The notes under the pieces are model-generated. The model searched no databases and was not told where the DNA came from. It worked only from the letters and a program-made list of their open reading frames with translations. The translations under genes were made by a program, and so were the position numbers. Below are positions 1 through 7,457 of a DNA stretch of 24,993 nucleotides, piece by piece (positions within the stretch are counted from its first letter, which is position 1; each line of letters starts with the position of its first letter). Source of the DNA: an uncultured Paracoccus sp. (GTDB taxonomy: Bacteria; Pseudomonadota; Alphaproteobacteria; Rhodobacterales; Rhodobacteraceae); the NCBI RefSeq assembly GCF_946221145.1, contig NZ_CAMIOH010000022.1:1-24993 (forward strand). The letters run 5' to 3'.

Positions 1-755
1 CCCGCAGGCTTGAAGCCGACGACATGGCCGGTCTGGTCGCGGTAATCGCGGATCGTCCGGCACATCACCAGCGACACCGGCAGGGTGGCATTCACCCCCT
101 CTTTCCCGGTCGAGGTCTTGATCCAGTCCGCCCCGGCCTGCATCGCGACATGGCTGGCCTTGGCGACGTTTTCCAGCGATTTCAGGTCGCCCGTCGCCAG
201 GATCGCCTTCATCCGCGCCTCGCCGCAAGCCTCGCGCATGGCGCGGATTTCGTCATACAGCGCCGTCCAGTCGCCACGCAGGACATGGGCGCGGGTGATC
301 ACGATGTCGATTTCATCCGCGCCGTGTTCGACGGCATACAGGATTTCGGCCAGGCGCAGGTTCAGGGGCATCAGCCCCGCCGGAAAGCCGGTCGCGACGC
401 TGGCGACGGGCACGCCGGAATTGCCCAGGGCGCGTTTGGCCGGGGCAACCATCGTCGGATAGACGCAGACCGCGCCGGTGGTCAGGCCGCTGACGCCCAT
501 CGCGTCCAGCAGTTCGGGTGCGATGGGCTGCATCGCCTTGGCGCACAGCCGCGCCACCCGGTCGGGCGTATCGTCGCCAGCCAGCGTGGTCAGGTCGATG
601 CAGCGCACCGCGTTCAGCAGCCAGGCCGCCTGATGATCCTTTTTCAGGCTGCGCCGGGCGGGCAGGGTGGCGGCGCGGCGTTCCACCGCGGGCGCGTTGA
701 TGCGGATCTCCGCAAAGCTGTCGGTGCGCAGGTCGGTGCCGGGATTGCGGGTCAC
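1..755 (-). CDS. deoC: Deoxyribose-phosphate aldolase (DeoC), 3' end cut by window edge
   Basis: Reverse-strand frame opening with GTG at 755 and running without a stop off the left edge; 251 complete codons are visible. It catalyses reversible cleavage of 2-deoxyribose-5-phosphate to glyceraldehyde-3-phosphate and acetaldehyde, the last step of deoxynucleoside catabolism in the cytoplasm. Diagnostic motifs are seen: DEIDIV (Asp150, the family's catalytic Asp), WIKTSTGKEGVNAT with the Schiff-base lysine at Lys213, and VGFKPAG with the second active-site lysine at Lys249, right at the window edge. The N-terminus is longer than in E. coli DeoC, as is common in the long DeoC class. The GTG start overlaps the stop of the upstream DUF1523 gene (GTGA), so translation is probably coupled. 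An antisense frame over the same bases is a shadow. The assignment is secure; the missing part is the C-terminal end of the barrel. Confidence 0.95.
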   Translation of the reverse strand, partial: MTRNPGTDLRTDSFAEIRINAPAVERRAATLPARRSLKKDHQAAWLLNAVRCIDLTTLAGDDTPDRVARLCAKAMQPIAPELLDAMGVSGLTTGAVCVYPTMVAPAKRALGNSGVPVASVATGFPAGLMPLNLRLAEILYAVEHGADEIDIVITRAHVLRGDWTALYDEIRAMREACGEARMKAILATGDLKSLENVAKASHVAMQAGADWIKTSTGKEGVNATLPVSLVMCRTIRDYRDQTGHVVGFKPA

Positions 756-1318
756 GGCTTTCTCCGCAGAAAGGCCAGGCCGCGTTCCTGGAACTGTGCC
801 CACATCCGCCAGATCAGCGCCAGCAGGACCAGAAGCACCACGCAGACGATCGACGCCGCCCAGTTGCGCGGGCGTTCGGTCGCGTCTGCCAGCGTGTCGA
901 TGCCGACCGCGTTGGGATAGGCCGTCAGCCAGGGCAGCCGCCAGCCATAGGCCGTCACGCTGACCCATTGCGGGTTGTCGCGGCCGGACCGCAGATTCGT
1001 CGCCTCGGCATGAAGGTTGGCGCTGTCGTATTTGAAATAGGGCGGCCAGATCCACCCGGTATCCTCATTCCGGTACACGAAGACCTTGCCGTTCGGGCGC
1101 ACCGTTTCGATGAAGCGCACGTCGCGTTGCCCCTGGGCGTTTTCCACCGTGCCGGTGTTGTCGGACGCATAGAAGATCGCGTTCGACGCCGTGACCGCCG
1201 TCAGCCGGTTATAGGTATTGGTGATGCGCACCGTGTTCTTGGACGGCAGCGCATAGTCCAGGAACAGGAACACCGCGATCCCGAACAGCACGCCTGCCGC
1301 GACCTTGAGATAATGCAT
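752..1318 (-). CDS. DUF1523 family membrane-anchored protein
   Basis: 188 residues with an ATG start preceded by AAGGCG, which overlaps the stop region of the upstream small gene. One hydrophobic segment lies at residues 3-22 and a second at about 154-170, followed by a basic tail (LAFLRRKP). Between them is a soluble, probably periplasmic, domain of about 130 residues carrying the conserved stretches DVRFIETV (66-73) and NEDTGWIWPPYFKYD (84-98). I recognise these from the DUF1523 family, which is widespread in Rhodobacteraceae and has no established function. The gene sits between a 93-residue two-helix protein and deoC, with a 4-base GTGA overlap into deoC, so the three probably share a transcript. 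There is no enzymatic motif. The family call comes from memory of the motifs; function is unknown. Confidence 0.8.
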   Translation of the reverse strand: MHYLKVAAGVLFGIAVFLFLDYALPSKNTVRITNTYNRLTAVTASNAIFYASDNTGTVENAQGQRDVRFIETVRPNGKVFVYRNEDTGWIWPPYFKYDSANLHAEATNLRSGRDNPQWVSVTAYGWRLPWLTAYPNAVGIDTLADATERPRNWAASIVCVVLLVLLALIWRMWAQFQERGLAFLRRKP

Positions 1319-1330
1319 GGATGCCGCGCC

Positions 1331-1612
1331 TTATTGCCAGTTGACCCAGTAGATGATGCCCATGACCGCCAGATTGGGCAGGATGAAGACCAGAAGCAAC
1401 AGCCGCGATTTCAGCGTCTTGTCAAAGCCGATCATGGACCTGCGGACGAACGCGCGCCGGGCGGGGGTGTTCCCGGCCATGGCGGGGTGGCGTTCATCCC
1501 AGATATCCTCCAGCCGCTCGGTCCGCAGCGACCGGATATAGATCCGCAGCAGCAGATAGAACGCCGTCTCGGCGATCAGCAGGAACAGGATCAGGCGGAA
1601 CAGGGCGGCCAA
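1331..1612 (-). CDS. Small two-helix membrane protein of unknown function
   Basis: 93 residues, starting at a TTG (1612); the first in-frame ATG lies at codon 45 and would remove the first helix, so TTG is the better start although no strong Shine-Dalgarno site is visible. There are hydrophobic helices at residues 3-25 and 70-90. Between them lies a charged loop (YIRSLRTERLEDIWDERHP, then NTPARRAFVRRSM) that should face the cytoplasm by the positive-inside rule. It ends in IIYWVNWQ. The stop is 12 bases before the DUF1523 start, so the two are probably one operon with deoC. The 5' end is head-to-head with the cation transporter at 1687. I recognise no named family. Membrane topology is inferred from hydrophobicity only. 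Confidence 0.72.
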   Translation of the reverse strand: MAALFRLILFLLIAETAFYLLLRIYIRSLRTERLEDIWDERHPAMAGNTPARRAFVRRSMIGFDKTLKSRLLLLVFILPNLAVMGIIYWVNWQ

Positions 1613-1686
1613 GGCGGGGTCCGGTTGCGGTTTCCCGCGAAGGCTAGCACTGTGGCGCGGGCTGAACCAGCACCCGGGGAACAGGC
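1613..1686. promoter_or_regulatory. Divergent intergenic region between small membrane gene and cation transporter
   Basis: 74 bases separate two head-to-head genes, so at least one promoter should lie here or inside the neighbouring coding sequences. I find no convincing -35/-10 pair on either strand. A purine-rich CGGGGAA about 8 bases before the ATG at 1687 may serve as the ribosome binding site of the plus-strand gene. Confidence 0.35.
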
Positions 1687-2610
1687 ATGGCGACCGAACA
1701 GCAGATCCTGCGACAATCCATTGCCGCGACCTTCGCGGTGGCTTTCATCGGCGTGGGATTCGGGGTGCTGACCGGGTCGGCCTCGATCATCTTCGACGGG
1801 ATCTATTCGCTGACCGATGCCAGCATGACGGTGCTGGCGCTGCTGGTGTCGCGGCTGATCACGCAGCAGATGTCCGAACGGCGGCAGGCCCGGCTGGTGC
1901 AGCGCTTTACCATGGGCTTCTGGCATCTGGAACCGATGGTGCTGGGCCTGAACGGCGTGCTGCTGACCGGGGCGGCGGTCTATGCGCTGTTCAACGCCGT
2001 GCAAAGCCTGCTGTCGGGCGGGCGCGACCTGCAATTCGGTCAGGCGATCGTCTATGCCGTGGTGGTGGTGCTGGTGGCGATCGGGATGGCGTTGCGCAAC
2101 CACCGGGCCAACCGGCGCATCGGATCGGGCTTCGTGGAACTGGACGCCAAGGGCTGGGCCATGTCGGCGGCCCTGACAGGGGCGCTGCTGATGGCCTTTG
2201 TGTTCGGCTGGCTGATCCGGGGCACCCGATGGGACTGGCTGTCGCCCTATGTCGATCCCGCCGCGCTGGCGCTTGTCTGCCTTGTGGTGATCCCGCTGCC
2301 GGTCCCGACGATCAGGCGCGCCCTGGCCGACATCCTGCTGGTCACGCCCACCGACCTGAAGCAGCAGGTCGATGCCGCGGCTGCGCGGGCCGTCGCGCGG
2401 CACGGCTTTCTGGATCACCGCGCCTATGTTGCCCGCGTCGGCAGGGGTCGCCAGATCGAACTGTATTTCATCGTACCGCCTGACCAGCCCGCCCGGCGGC
2501 TGGAGGACTGGGACGCCATCCGCAACGAAATCGGCGACGACATCGGCGGCGAAAGCCGGGACCGCTGGCTGACCATCGCGTTTACCACCGACCCGGAATG
2601 GGCTGAATAG
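1687..2610 (+). CDS. Cation diffusion facilitator (CDF)-like transporter
   Basis: 307 residues. The layout is CDF-like: hydrophobic segments at about 10-30, 33-56, 84-108, 119-137, 158-178 and 191-209, followed by a C-terminal cytoplasmic domain (about 215-307) ending in DPEWAE. CDF proteins export divalent cations such as Zn, Fe, Mn or Co by proton antiport, with a metal site between helices 2 and 5. Helix 2 here reads SIIFDGIYSLTDAS. Aligned by eye with E. coli FieF (YiiP), Asp44 matches the second helix-2 Asp, while the first is replaced by Tyr40 with an extra Asp37 upstream. Helix 5 (AMSAALTGALL) lacks the His-xxx-Asp pair, though Asp153 lies just before it. This suggests a divergent metal site or a CDF-related subfamily of other specificity. 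The gene ends 4 bases from the convergent helicase gene. Family confident, substrate unknown. Confidence 0.83.
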   Translation: MATEQQILRQSIAATFAVAFIGVGFGVLTGSASIIFDGIYSLTDASMTVLALLVSRLITQQMSERRQARLVQRFTMGFWHLEPMVLGLNGVLLTGAAVYALFNAVQSLLSGGRDLQFGQAIVYAVVVVLVAIGMALRNHRANRRIGSGFVELDAKGWAMSAALTGALLMAFVFGWLIRGTRWDWLSPYVDPAALALVCLVVIPLPVPTIRRALADILLVTPTDLKQQVDAAAARAVARHGFLDHRAYVARVGRGRQIELYFIVPPDQPARRLEDWDAIRNEIGDDIGGESRDRWLTIAFTTDPEWAE

Positions 2611-2614
2611 CCCG

Positions 2615-4990
2615 TCAGAACGGCACGTCATCCGCCCCGGCGGGCTGGACATAGGCGGCCTTGATGGTCTTGAAGCCCGCCGCGAATTGGACGGTCAGCG
2701 TATCCTCGGCGATGCCGATGATCGTGCCTTCGCCGAATTTCGCATGGGCCACGCGGTCGCCCACGCTGAATCTCGCGGCGGGTTCGGCGTCGATGATGAC
2801 AGGGGTCCGGTGGACCGGCGGCTTGCGTTCGGCAGTGCGAGATTGCATCCGCCTCCAGCCCGGAGAGTTATAGACATCGGCCTTGGCCGCGCGTTCATGC
2901 AGCGCGCTGACCGGGCCGCCCGCCGCAAAGGCCATCGCCGCGCCGTAACCGCCGCCATACAGGCCGGGCGGGGTCAGAACCTCGATCTGGTCGGCCGGCA
3001 GCTCGTCCACAAAGCGCGACGGCATCGAGGATTGCCATTGCCCATACAGCCGCCGGTTGCCCGCAAAGCTGATCGTCGCCAGCCGTTCGGCCCGGGTGAT
3101 GCCGACATAGGCAAGACGCCGTTCCTCCTCCAGCCCCTTGGTGCCGTTTTCATCCATGGCCCGCTGGCTGGGGAACAGCCCATCCTCCCATCCCGGCAGG
3201 AAAACCACGGGGAATTCCAGACCCTTGGCGGCGTGCAGCGTCATGATGCTGACCTGTTCGGCGGCCTCGGCATCGTCGCGGTCCATGACCAGGGCGACAT
3301 GTTCCAGAAAGCCTTGCAGGTTCTCGAACTCCTCAAGCGCCTTGATCAGTTCCTTGAGGTTGTCCAGCCGCCCCGGCGCGTCGGGCGATTTGTCGGCCTG
3401 CCACATCGCGGTATAGCCGGATTCGTCCAGGATCCGTTCCGCCAGTTCGACATGGCTGATGCGGTCGTCCAGGGCATCGGCGTGCCAGCGGCCCAGATTT
3501 TCGGTGAACTGGCGCATGTTGGCGGCGGCCTTGCCCGACAGATCGCCCGCCGTCAGCGCCGCGACCGTGCCTTCCAGCAGCGGCAGGCCGCGCGCCCGTG
3601 CCATCGCCTGAATGGCCTGCAAGCCCTTTTCGCCAAGCCCGCGCTTGGGCGTGTTGGCGATGCGTTCAAAGGCCAGATCATCGGCGGGGCTGACCACCAG
3701 CCGGAAATAGGCCATCGCATCGCGGATTTCCGCGCGTTCATAGAATCGCGGCCCGCCGATCACCCGATAGGGCAGGCCGATCGACATGAACCGATCCTCG
3801 AAGGCGCGCATCTGGTGGGACGCGCGCACAAGGATGGCGATGTCGTTCAGGCTGGTGCGGCCAAGGGCCGCGCGGTGGCCGCCCTGAAACGCCTCGATCT
3901 CCTCGCCGATCCAGCGGGCCTCGGCCTCGCTGTCCCAATGGCCGATCAGGCGGACGGGTTCGCCCGGCTCGGCCTCGGTCCACAGGGTCTTGCCCAGCCG
4001 TCCCTGATTGGTGGCGATCAGCCCCGATGCCGCCGCCAGAATCTGCGGGGTGGAGCGATAGTTCTGTTCCAGCCGGATCACCTGCGCGCCCGGAAAATCC
4101 TGTTCGAAGCGCAGGATGTTGCCCACCTCGGCGCCGCGCCAGCCATAGATCGACTGGTCGTCATCGCCCACGCAGCAGATATTGCGATGGCCCTGTGCCA
4201 ACAGCCGCAGCCACATATACTGGGCGATATTGGTGTCCTGATATTCGTCCACCAGAATATAGCGGAACCGGTCCTGCCAGCCGCGCAGCACATCCGGGTG
4301 GGCCTGGAAAAGCGTCACGCAATGCATCAGCAGATCGCCGAAATCGACCGCGTTCAGCGTCAGCAGCCGGTCCTGGTAAGCAGCATACAGCTTGCCGCCC
4401 CAACCGTCGAAGGTGGCCATTTCCCCCTTGGGCAGCTTGGAAGGCGTCAGGCAGCGGTTCTTCCAGCCGTCGATCAGCCCGGCCAGCTGCCGGGCAGGCC
4501 AGCGTTTCTCGTCCAGGTTTTCGGCGGCGATCAACTGCTTCATCAGCCGGATCTGATCGTCGGTGTCCAGAATCGTGAAGCTGGGCTTCAGATGCAGATC
4601 CGCATTGCCGATCAGTTCGGCATGGCGGCGCAGGATTTTCACGCTGATGGAATGGAAGGTGCCCAGCCAAGGCATCCCCTCGACCGTTTCGCCCAGCAGG
4701 CGGGCGATGCGGTTGCGCATTTCCCGCGCGGCCTTGTTGGTAAAGGTCACGGCCAGGATCTGACCGGGCCGCGCCTTGCCCAGCATCAGCAGATGCGCGA
4801 TCCGGGTGGTCAGCGCGCGGGTCTTGCCGGTGCCCGCGCCCGCCAGCATCAGCACCGGCCCATCCAACGTCTCGACCGCCGCGCGTTGCGCGGCGTTCAG
4901 GCCATCAAGATAGGGTGCAGGCCGCGCGGCCATGGCGCGTTGCGACAGCGGCACGCCGCCGAAATCATCGGAATCGTCCAGAAGCTCCAT
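2615..4990 (-). CDS. uvrD: UvrD/PcrA-type ATP-dependent 3'-5' DNA helicase (superfamily 1A)
   Basis: 791 residues from the ATG at 4990. The open frame continues to a TTG at 5053 and another ATG at 5020, but related proteins begin close to the conserved MAARPAPYLDGLN segment, so I prefer 4990. Superfamily-1 motifs appear in order: Q-motif LNAAQR, Walker A AGAGTGKT (about 50-57, Lys56), motif II DEYQDTN, motif III GDDDQSIYGWRGA, motif IV QNYRST, motif V TLHAAKGLEFPVVFLPGWEDGLFP, and motif VI EERRLAYVGITRAE. The C-terminus carries the PcrA-type tudor-like segment (FSVGDRVAHAKFGEGTI), which in that family contacts RNA polymerase. Expected roles are nucleotide-excision and mismatch repair, removal of recombinase filaments, and transcription-coupled repair. 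It lies 77 bases downstream of the 41-residue gene and is convergent with the cation transporter. UvrD and PcrA cannot be separated from sequence alone. Confidence 0.95.
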   Translation of the reverse strand: MELLDDSDDFGGVPLSQRAMAARPAPYLDGLNAAQRAAVETLDGPVLMLAGAGTGKTRALTTRIAHLLMLGKARPGQILAVTFTNKAAREMRNRIARLLGETVEGMPWLGTFHSISVKILRRHAELIGNADLHLKPSFTILDTDDQIRLMKQLIAAENLDEKRWPARQLAGLIDGWKNRCLTPSKLPKGEMATFDGWGGKLYAAYQDRLLTLNAVDFGDLLMHCVTLFQAHPDVLRGWQDRFRYILVDEYQDTNIAQYMWLRLLAQGHRNICCVGDDDQSIYGWRGAEVGNILRFEQDFPGAQVIRLEQNYRSTPQILAAASGLIATNQGRLGKTLWTEAEPGEPVRLIGHWDSEAEARWIGEEIEAFQGGHRAALGRTSLNDIAILVRASHQMRAFEDRFMSIGLPYRVIGGPRFYERAEIRDAMAYFRLVVSPADDLAFERIANTPKRGLGEKGLQAIQAMARARGLPLLEGTVAALTAGDLSGKAAANMRQFTENLGRWHADALDDRISHVELAERILDESGYTAMWQADKSPDAPGRLDNLKELIKALEEFENLQGFLEHVALVMDRDDAEAAEQVSIMTLHAAKGLEFPVVFLPGWEDGLFPSQRAMDENGTKGLEEERRLAYVGITRAERLATISFAGNRRLYGQWQSSMPSRFVDELPADQIEVLTPPGLYGGGYGAAMAFAAGGPVSALHERAAKADVYNSPGWRRMQSRTAERKPPVHRTPVIIDAEPAARFSVGDRVAHAKFGEGTIIGIAEDTLTVQFAAGFKTIKAAYVQPAGADDVPF

Positions 4991-5067
4991 CCCGCCAGCA
5001 TAGGCCCGAAGCGGCGGCATGGGAAGCCCGTGTTCCGCCTTTGTTCGCGACAACCGTCAGATTGCGC

Positions 5068-5193
5068 CTATTCGGCGGGGTGGGTATGGGGCGGGCGCTG
5101 CTTCAGCTTCCGTTCCTCTCGTCTGAGGAACAGGACGCCGCCTCCGGCAACCGCCAGGGCAAGGACGGGCACGATGAATTCAAAGAACGTCAT
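5068..5193 (-). CDS. 41-residue single-helix membrane protein (small gene)
   Basis: Short reverse-strand frame, ATG at 5193 to TAG at 5068. The protein begins MTFFEFIVPVLALAVAGG, has one hydrophobic helix at about residues 4-23, and continues with a highly charged stretch (RREERKLKQR) and a His/Pro-rich tail HTHPAE. The ATG is preceded by AAGGAGGTGA with a 4-base spacer, an almost complete match to the 16S anti-Shine-Dalgarno sequence and the strongest ribosome binding site I found in the window. The start overlaps the stop of the 76-residue membrane gene (ATGA), so translation is coupled. This combination makes it very probably a real gene despite its size. Orientation is inferred: N-terminus outside, charged tail cytoplasmic. 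I recognise no family; it may partner its two-helix neighbour or act as a small regulator of a membrane protein. Confidence 0.8.
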   Translation of the reverse strand: MTFFEFIVPVLALAVAGGGVLFLRREERKLKQRPPHTHPAE

Positions 5194-5420
5194 TCCGTCA
5201 CCTCCTTACGCATCCTGCCCATAACATAGTGCGAAATGCCATGAATTGCGAGTCCGGTCATACCCCACCACAGCGTTGACAGATCGGCGTTACGCAGGCT
5301 TTCGGTCAGCGGGCGCAGGACGGCGAACCCGATCAGGCCCAATGCCACAGCATTCAGAAAGTTCGCGAACAATTTGACGCGTTCGTTATAGGCGGCCAGC
5401 GGATCGCGGATCGTCTGCAT
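5190..5420 (-). CDS. 76-residue two-helix membrane protein of unknown function
   Basis: ATG at 5420, immediately preceded by an alternative in-frame GTG at 5423. Hydrophobic segments lie at about residues 18-38 (NAVALGLIGFAVLRPL) and 49-67 (LWWGMTGLAIHGISHYV), joined by a short polar loop. The ends are charged: NERVK before helix 1, GRMRKEV after helix 2. There is no obvious Shine-Dalgarno site, and the gene follows the OppC-type permease by only 22 bases, so it could be translated by readthrough of the upstream message. Its 3' end overlaps the start of the 41-residue gene by ATGA and contains that gene's ribosome binding site. The two small proteins are therefore likely made together. No family name can be given from what I see. 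Confidence 0.75.
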   Translation of the reverse strand: MQTIRDPLAAYNERVKLFANFLNAVALGLIGFAVLRPLTESLRNADLSTLWWGMTGLAIHGISHYVMGRMRKEVTE

Positions 5421-5435
5421 CACGGGCAGGGCGGT

Positions 5436-5454
5436 CGGGGGCCTACCGCCCCCG
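5436..5454 (-). terminator. GC hairpin wrapped around the OppC-type permease stop codon
   Basis: Perfect 7-base arms CGGGGGC (5436-5442) and GCCCCCG (5448-5454) around a 5-base loop that contains the TAG stop of the permease gene. No U-tract follows on the minus strand, so this is not a classical intrinsic terminator. It may attenuate transcription into the two small genes or protect the upstream mRNA from 3' exonucleases. Confidence 0.5.
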
Positions 5455-6438
5455 GATCCGCGGATCCATGGCGTCGCGCAGCCCGTCGCCGATATAGTTC
5501 ACGCACAGCACCGTGAGAGAGATGAACAACCCCGGCAGGATCACCCGCCACGGATACATGATCATCTGGTCCACCGCGTCATAGAGCAGCCGCCCCCAGG
5601 TCGGGAAATCCGGCGGGAAGCCCAGGCCCAGGAAGGACAGCGCGCTTTCGGTGATGATCGCGGTGGCGATGCCCAGGGTCGCGGCGACCATGATCGGCGA
5701 CAGCACATTGGGCAGGACATGGCGCAGGATCATCCGATGCGCGGGCGTGCCGATGGACCGGGCGGCCAGGATGAATTCGCGTTCCTTCAGCCCCAGCACG
5801 TCGCCACGGACGATCCGCGCGGCCTGCATCCAGCTGGTCGCGCCGATCGCCGACACGATCAGGATGAAGGTGCCCATGGCCGGCCCGAAGGATTGCGACA
5901 GCGGTTCGCGGAACAGCGTCACCATCAGCAGCAGCAAGGGCAGCAGCGGCAGGGCCAGGAACAGTTCGGTCAGCCGCATCAGCGGCGCGTCCATGCGCCG
6001 GAAATAGCCCGAGACGACGCCGATCAGGCTGCCCAGCGTGATGGCGATGATCATCGCCGTCAGCCCCACGGCGATGGAGACCCGCCCCCCCGCCATCAGG
6101 CGGGCCAGCATGTCGCGGCCCAGCTGGTCGGTGCCCAGGGGATGGGCCGCCGAGAAGCCCGAATTGCGGGCACGGATGTCCACATAGGTCGGGTCGATGG
6201 TCCAGATATACGGACCCACGGCCACGAACAGGATGATGCCCACGAACAGCACCAGGGCCACCATTGCGCCCCGGTGGCTGCGGAACTGCCGCCAGATGTC
6301 GCGCCACTGGCTGCGGGTTTCGCCGCCGGCCTCGTGCGGGGCATTGGGGGGCAGGCCCGCCACGGCGCCGGCCGCTGCGGCGGTGGCATCCACGGATTCG
6401 GTCACGTTCAGGACGTGCTGGCGGTCGGGGTCAGTCAT
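5443..6438 (-). CDS. ABC transporter permease, DppC/OppC type
   Basis: 331 residues from the ATG at 6438 (MTDPDRQHVLN). The open frame extends to 6480, but AGGA lies about 9 bases before the 6438 ATG. That start also overlaps the upstream permease stop by 8 bases, as expected for coupled translation. It has a long polar N-terminus of about 50 residues, then a first helix (GAMVALVLFVGIILFVAVGPYIW). An extracytoplasmic segment carrying AAHPLGTDQLGRDMLARL follows, a signature of this permease class. The cytoplasmic coupling (EAA) loop reads AARSIGTPAHRMILRHVLPN, followed by ALSFLGLGFPPDFPTWGRLL. It forms the membrane channel with the OppB-type partner and is powered by the fused ATPase encoded divergently at 11142. 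Family assignment is firm; the imported substrate is not evident. Confidence 0.92.
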   Translation of the reverse strand: MTDPDRQHVLNVTESVDATAAAAGAVAGLPPNAPHEAGGETRSQWRDIWRQFRSHRGAMVALVLFVGIILFVAVGPYIWTIDPTYVDIRARNSGFSAAHPLGTDQLGRDMLARLMAGGRVSIAVGLTAMIIAITLGSLIGVVSGYFRRMDAPLMRLTELFLALPLLPLLLLMVTLFREPLSQSFGPAMGTFILIVSAIGATSWMQAARIVRGDVLGLKEREFILAARSIGTPAHRMILRHVLPNVLSPIMVAATLGIATAIITESALSFLGLGFPPDFPTWGRLLYDAVDQMIMYPWRVILPGLFISLTVLCVNYIGDGLRDAMDPRIRGR

Positions 6439-7438
6439 AGCGGATCCTGGGGTCAAGGATGCCGTAGAGGATGTCGGCAATCAGGGTGAACAGCACGATC
6501 AGGATCGCGAAGATGAAGGTCAGGGTCAGCACCATCGGAATGTCGTTGCCGTGGATCGCGGTGATCAGCAACTGGCCCAGCCCGTTCACCTTGAACACCT
6601 GTTCGGTGATGATGGCGCCGCCGAACACGGCAGGCAGGCCAAGCGCAATCACGGTGATGACCGGGATCAGGCTGTTCCGCAGCACGTGTTTCAGCACCAC
6701 GGTCCTTTCCGACAGGCCCTTGGCGCGGGCGGTGCGGACGTAATCCTGGCCCAGATTGTCCAGCATCGAGGCCCGCATGAAGCGGCTGATCTGCGCCGCG
6801 TTATACAGCGCCAGCACCGTCACCGGCATCACCATCTGCCGCACCTGCGCCCAGAAGCTGTCCCAGTCACGCACCACCAGCGTCGTGTCATAGACCGAGG
6901 GGAACCATTGCAGCTTCACCCCGAAGATGATGATCAGCACCACCCCGGTGAAGAAGGTCGGCATCGAAAAGCCGATCATCGACACGAAGGTGCCCAGCTG
7001 GTCGAACCACGAATACTGCTTATAGGCCGAGACGATGCCGATCGGGATCGCGATCAGGATCCCCACCAGATAGCTGAAGCCCACCACGGTCAGCGTCTGC
7101 GGCACACGCTGCGCGATCACGTCAAAGACCGGGCTGCGCGACTGAAAGCTGATGATGCGCTGCATTCCGGCGCTGAACTGCGTGCCGAAGATCTGGTCGA
7201 ACCAATGCAGCGGCTCGACCCAGAAGAACTGCTTCAGCCACAGGACATAGCGGATATACCACGCCTGCCCCAGGCCAAGCGCCTCTCGCATCCGTTCTTT
7301 GACCTCGGGCGGGACGGTCAGCGGAACGTCGCCCAGGGGATCGCCGGGCGATGCCTCCAGCAGCAGGAAGATCACCAGCGAGATGAACAGCAGCGTCGGG
7401 ATGGCCAGCAGCAGACGGCGGATGGTGAATGTCAGCAT
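6431..7438 (-). CDS. ABC transporter permease, DppB/OppB type
   Basis: 335 residues. I chose the ATG at 7438 (MLTFTIRRLLLAIPTLL), 19 bases after the upstream binding-protein stop and preceded by AAGG. The longer frame to 7540 would run into that gene. The first helix starts directly at the N-terminus, typical of OppB-type permeases. A large loop follows (EASPGDPLGDVPLTVPPEVKERMREALGL), and then further helices. The coupling loop RTARAKGLSERTVVLKHVLRNSLIPV is the classic EAA motif, followed by GAIITEQVFKVNGLGQLL. The end (LDPRIRYD) overlaps the OppC-type start by 8 bases. The protein sits in the inner membrane and heterodimerises with the OppC-type subunit. Confidence 0.93.
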   Translation of the reverse strand: MLTFTIRRLLLAIPTLLFISLVIFLLLEASPGDPLGDVPLTVPPEVKERMREALGLGQAWYIRYVLWLKQFFWVEPLHWFDQIFGTQFSAGMQRIISFQSRSPVFDVIAQRVPQTLTVVGFSYLVGILIAIPIGIVSAYKQYSWFDQLGTFVSMIGFSMPTFFTGVVLIIIFGVKLQWFPSVYDTTLVVRDWDSFWAQVRQMVMPVTVLALYNAAQISRFMRASMLDNLGQDYVRTARAKGLSERTVVLKHVLRNSLIPVITVIALGLPAVFGGAIITEQVFKVNGLGQLLITAIHGNDIPMVLTLTFIFAILIVLFTLIADILYGILDPRIRYD

Positions 7439-7457
7439 CGGATACCTTGGGTCTGGG

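Noticed and set aside
4991..5053. N-terminal extension of the helicase to a TTG at 5053 or ATG at 5020
   Set aside because: The extra residues show no conserved feature and the known family start is closer to the MELLDDSDD segment at 4990; the upstream codons lack a well-placed ribosome binding site.
2687..5224. 845-codon open frame on the plus strand opposite the helicase and 41-codon genes
   Set aside because: Antisense to complete UvrD/PcrA motifs; translation has low-complexity Arg/Gln/His composition and no domain.
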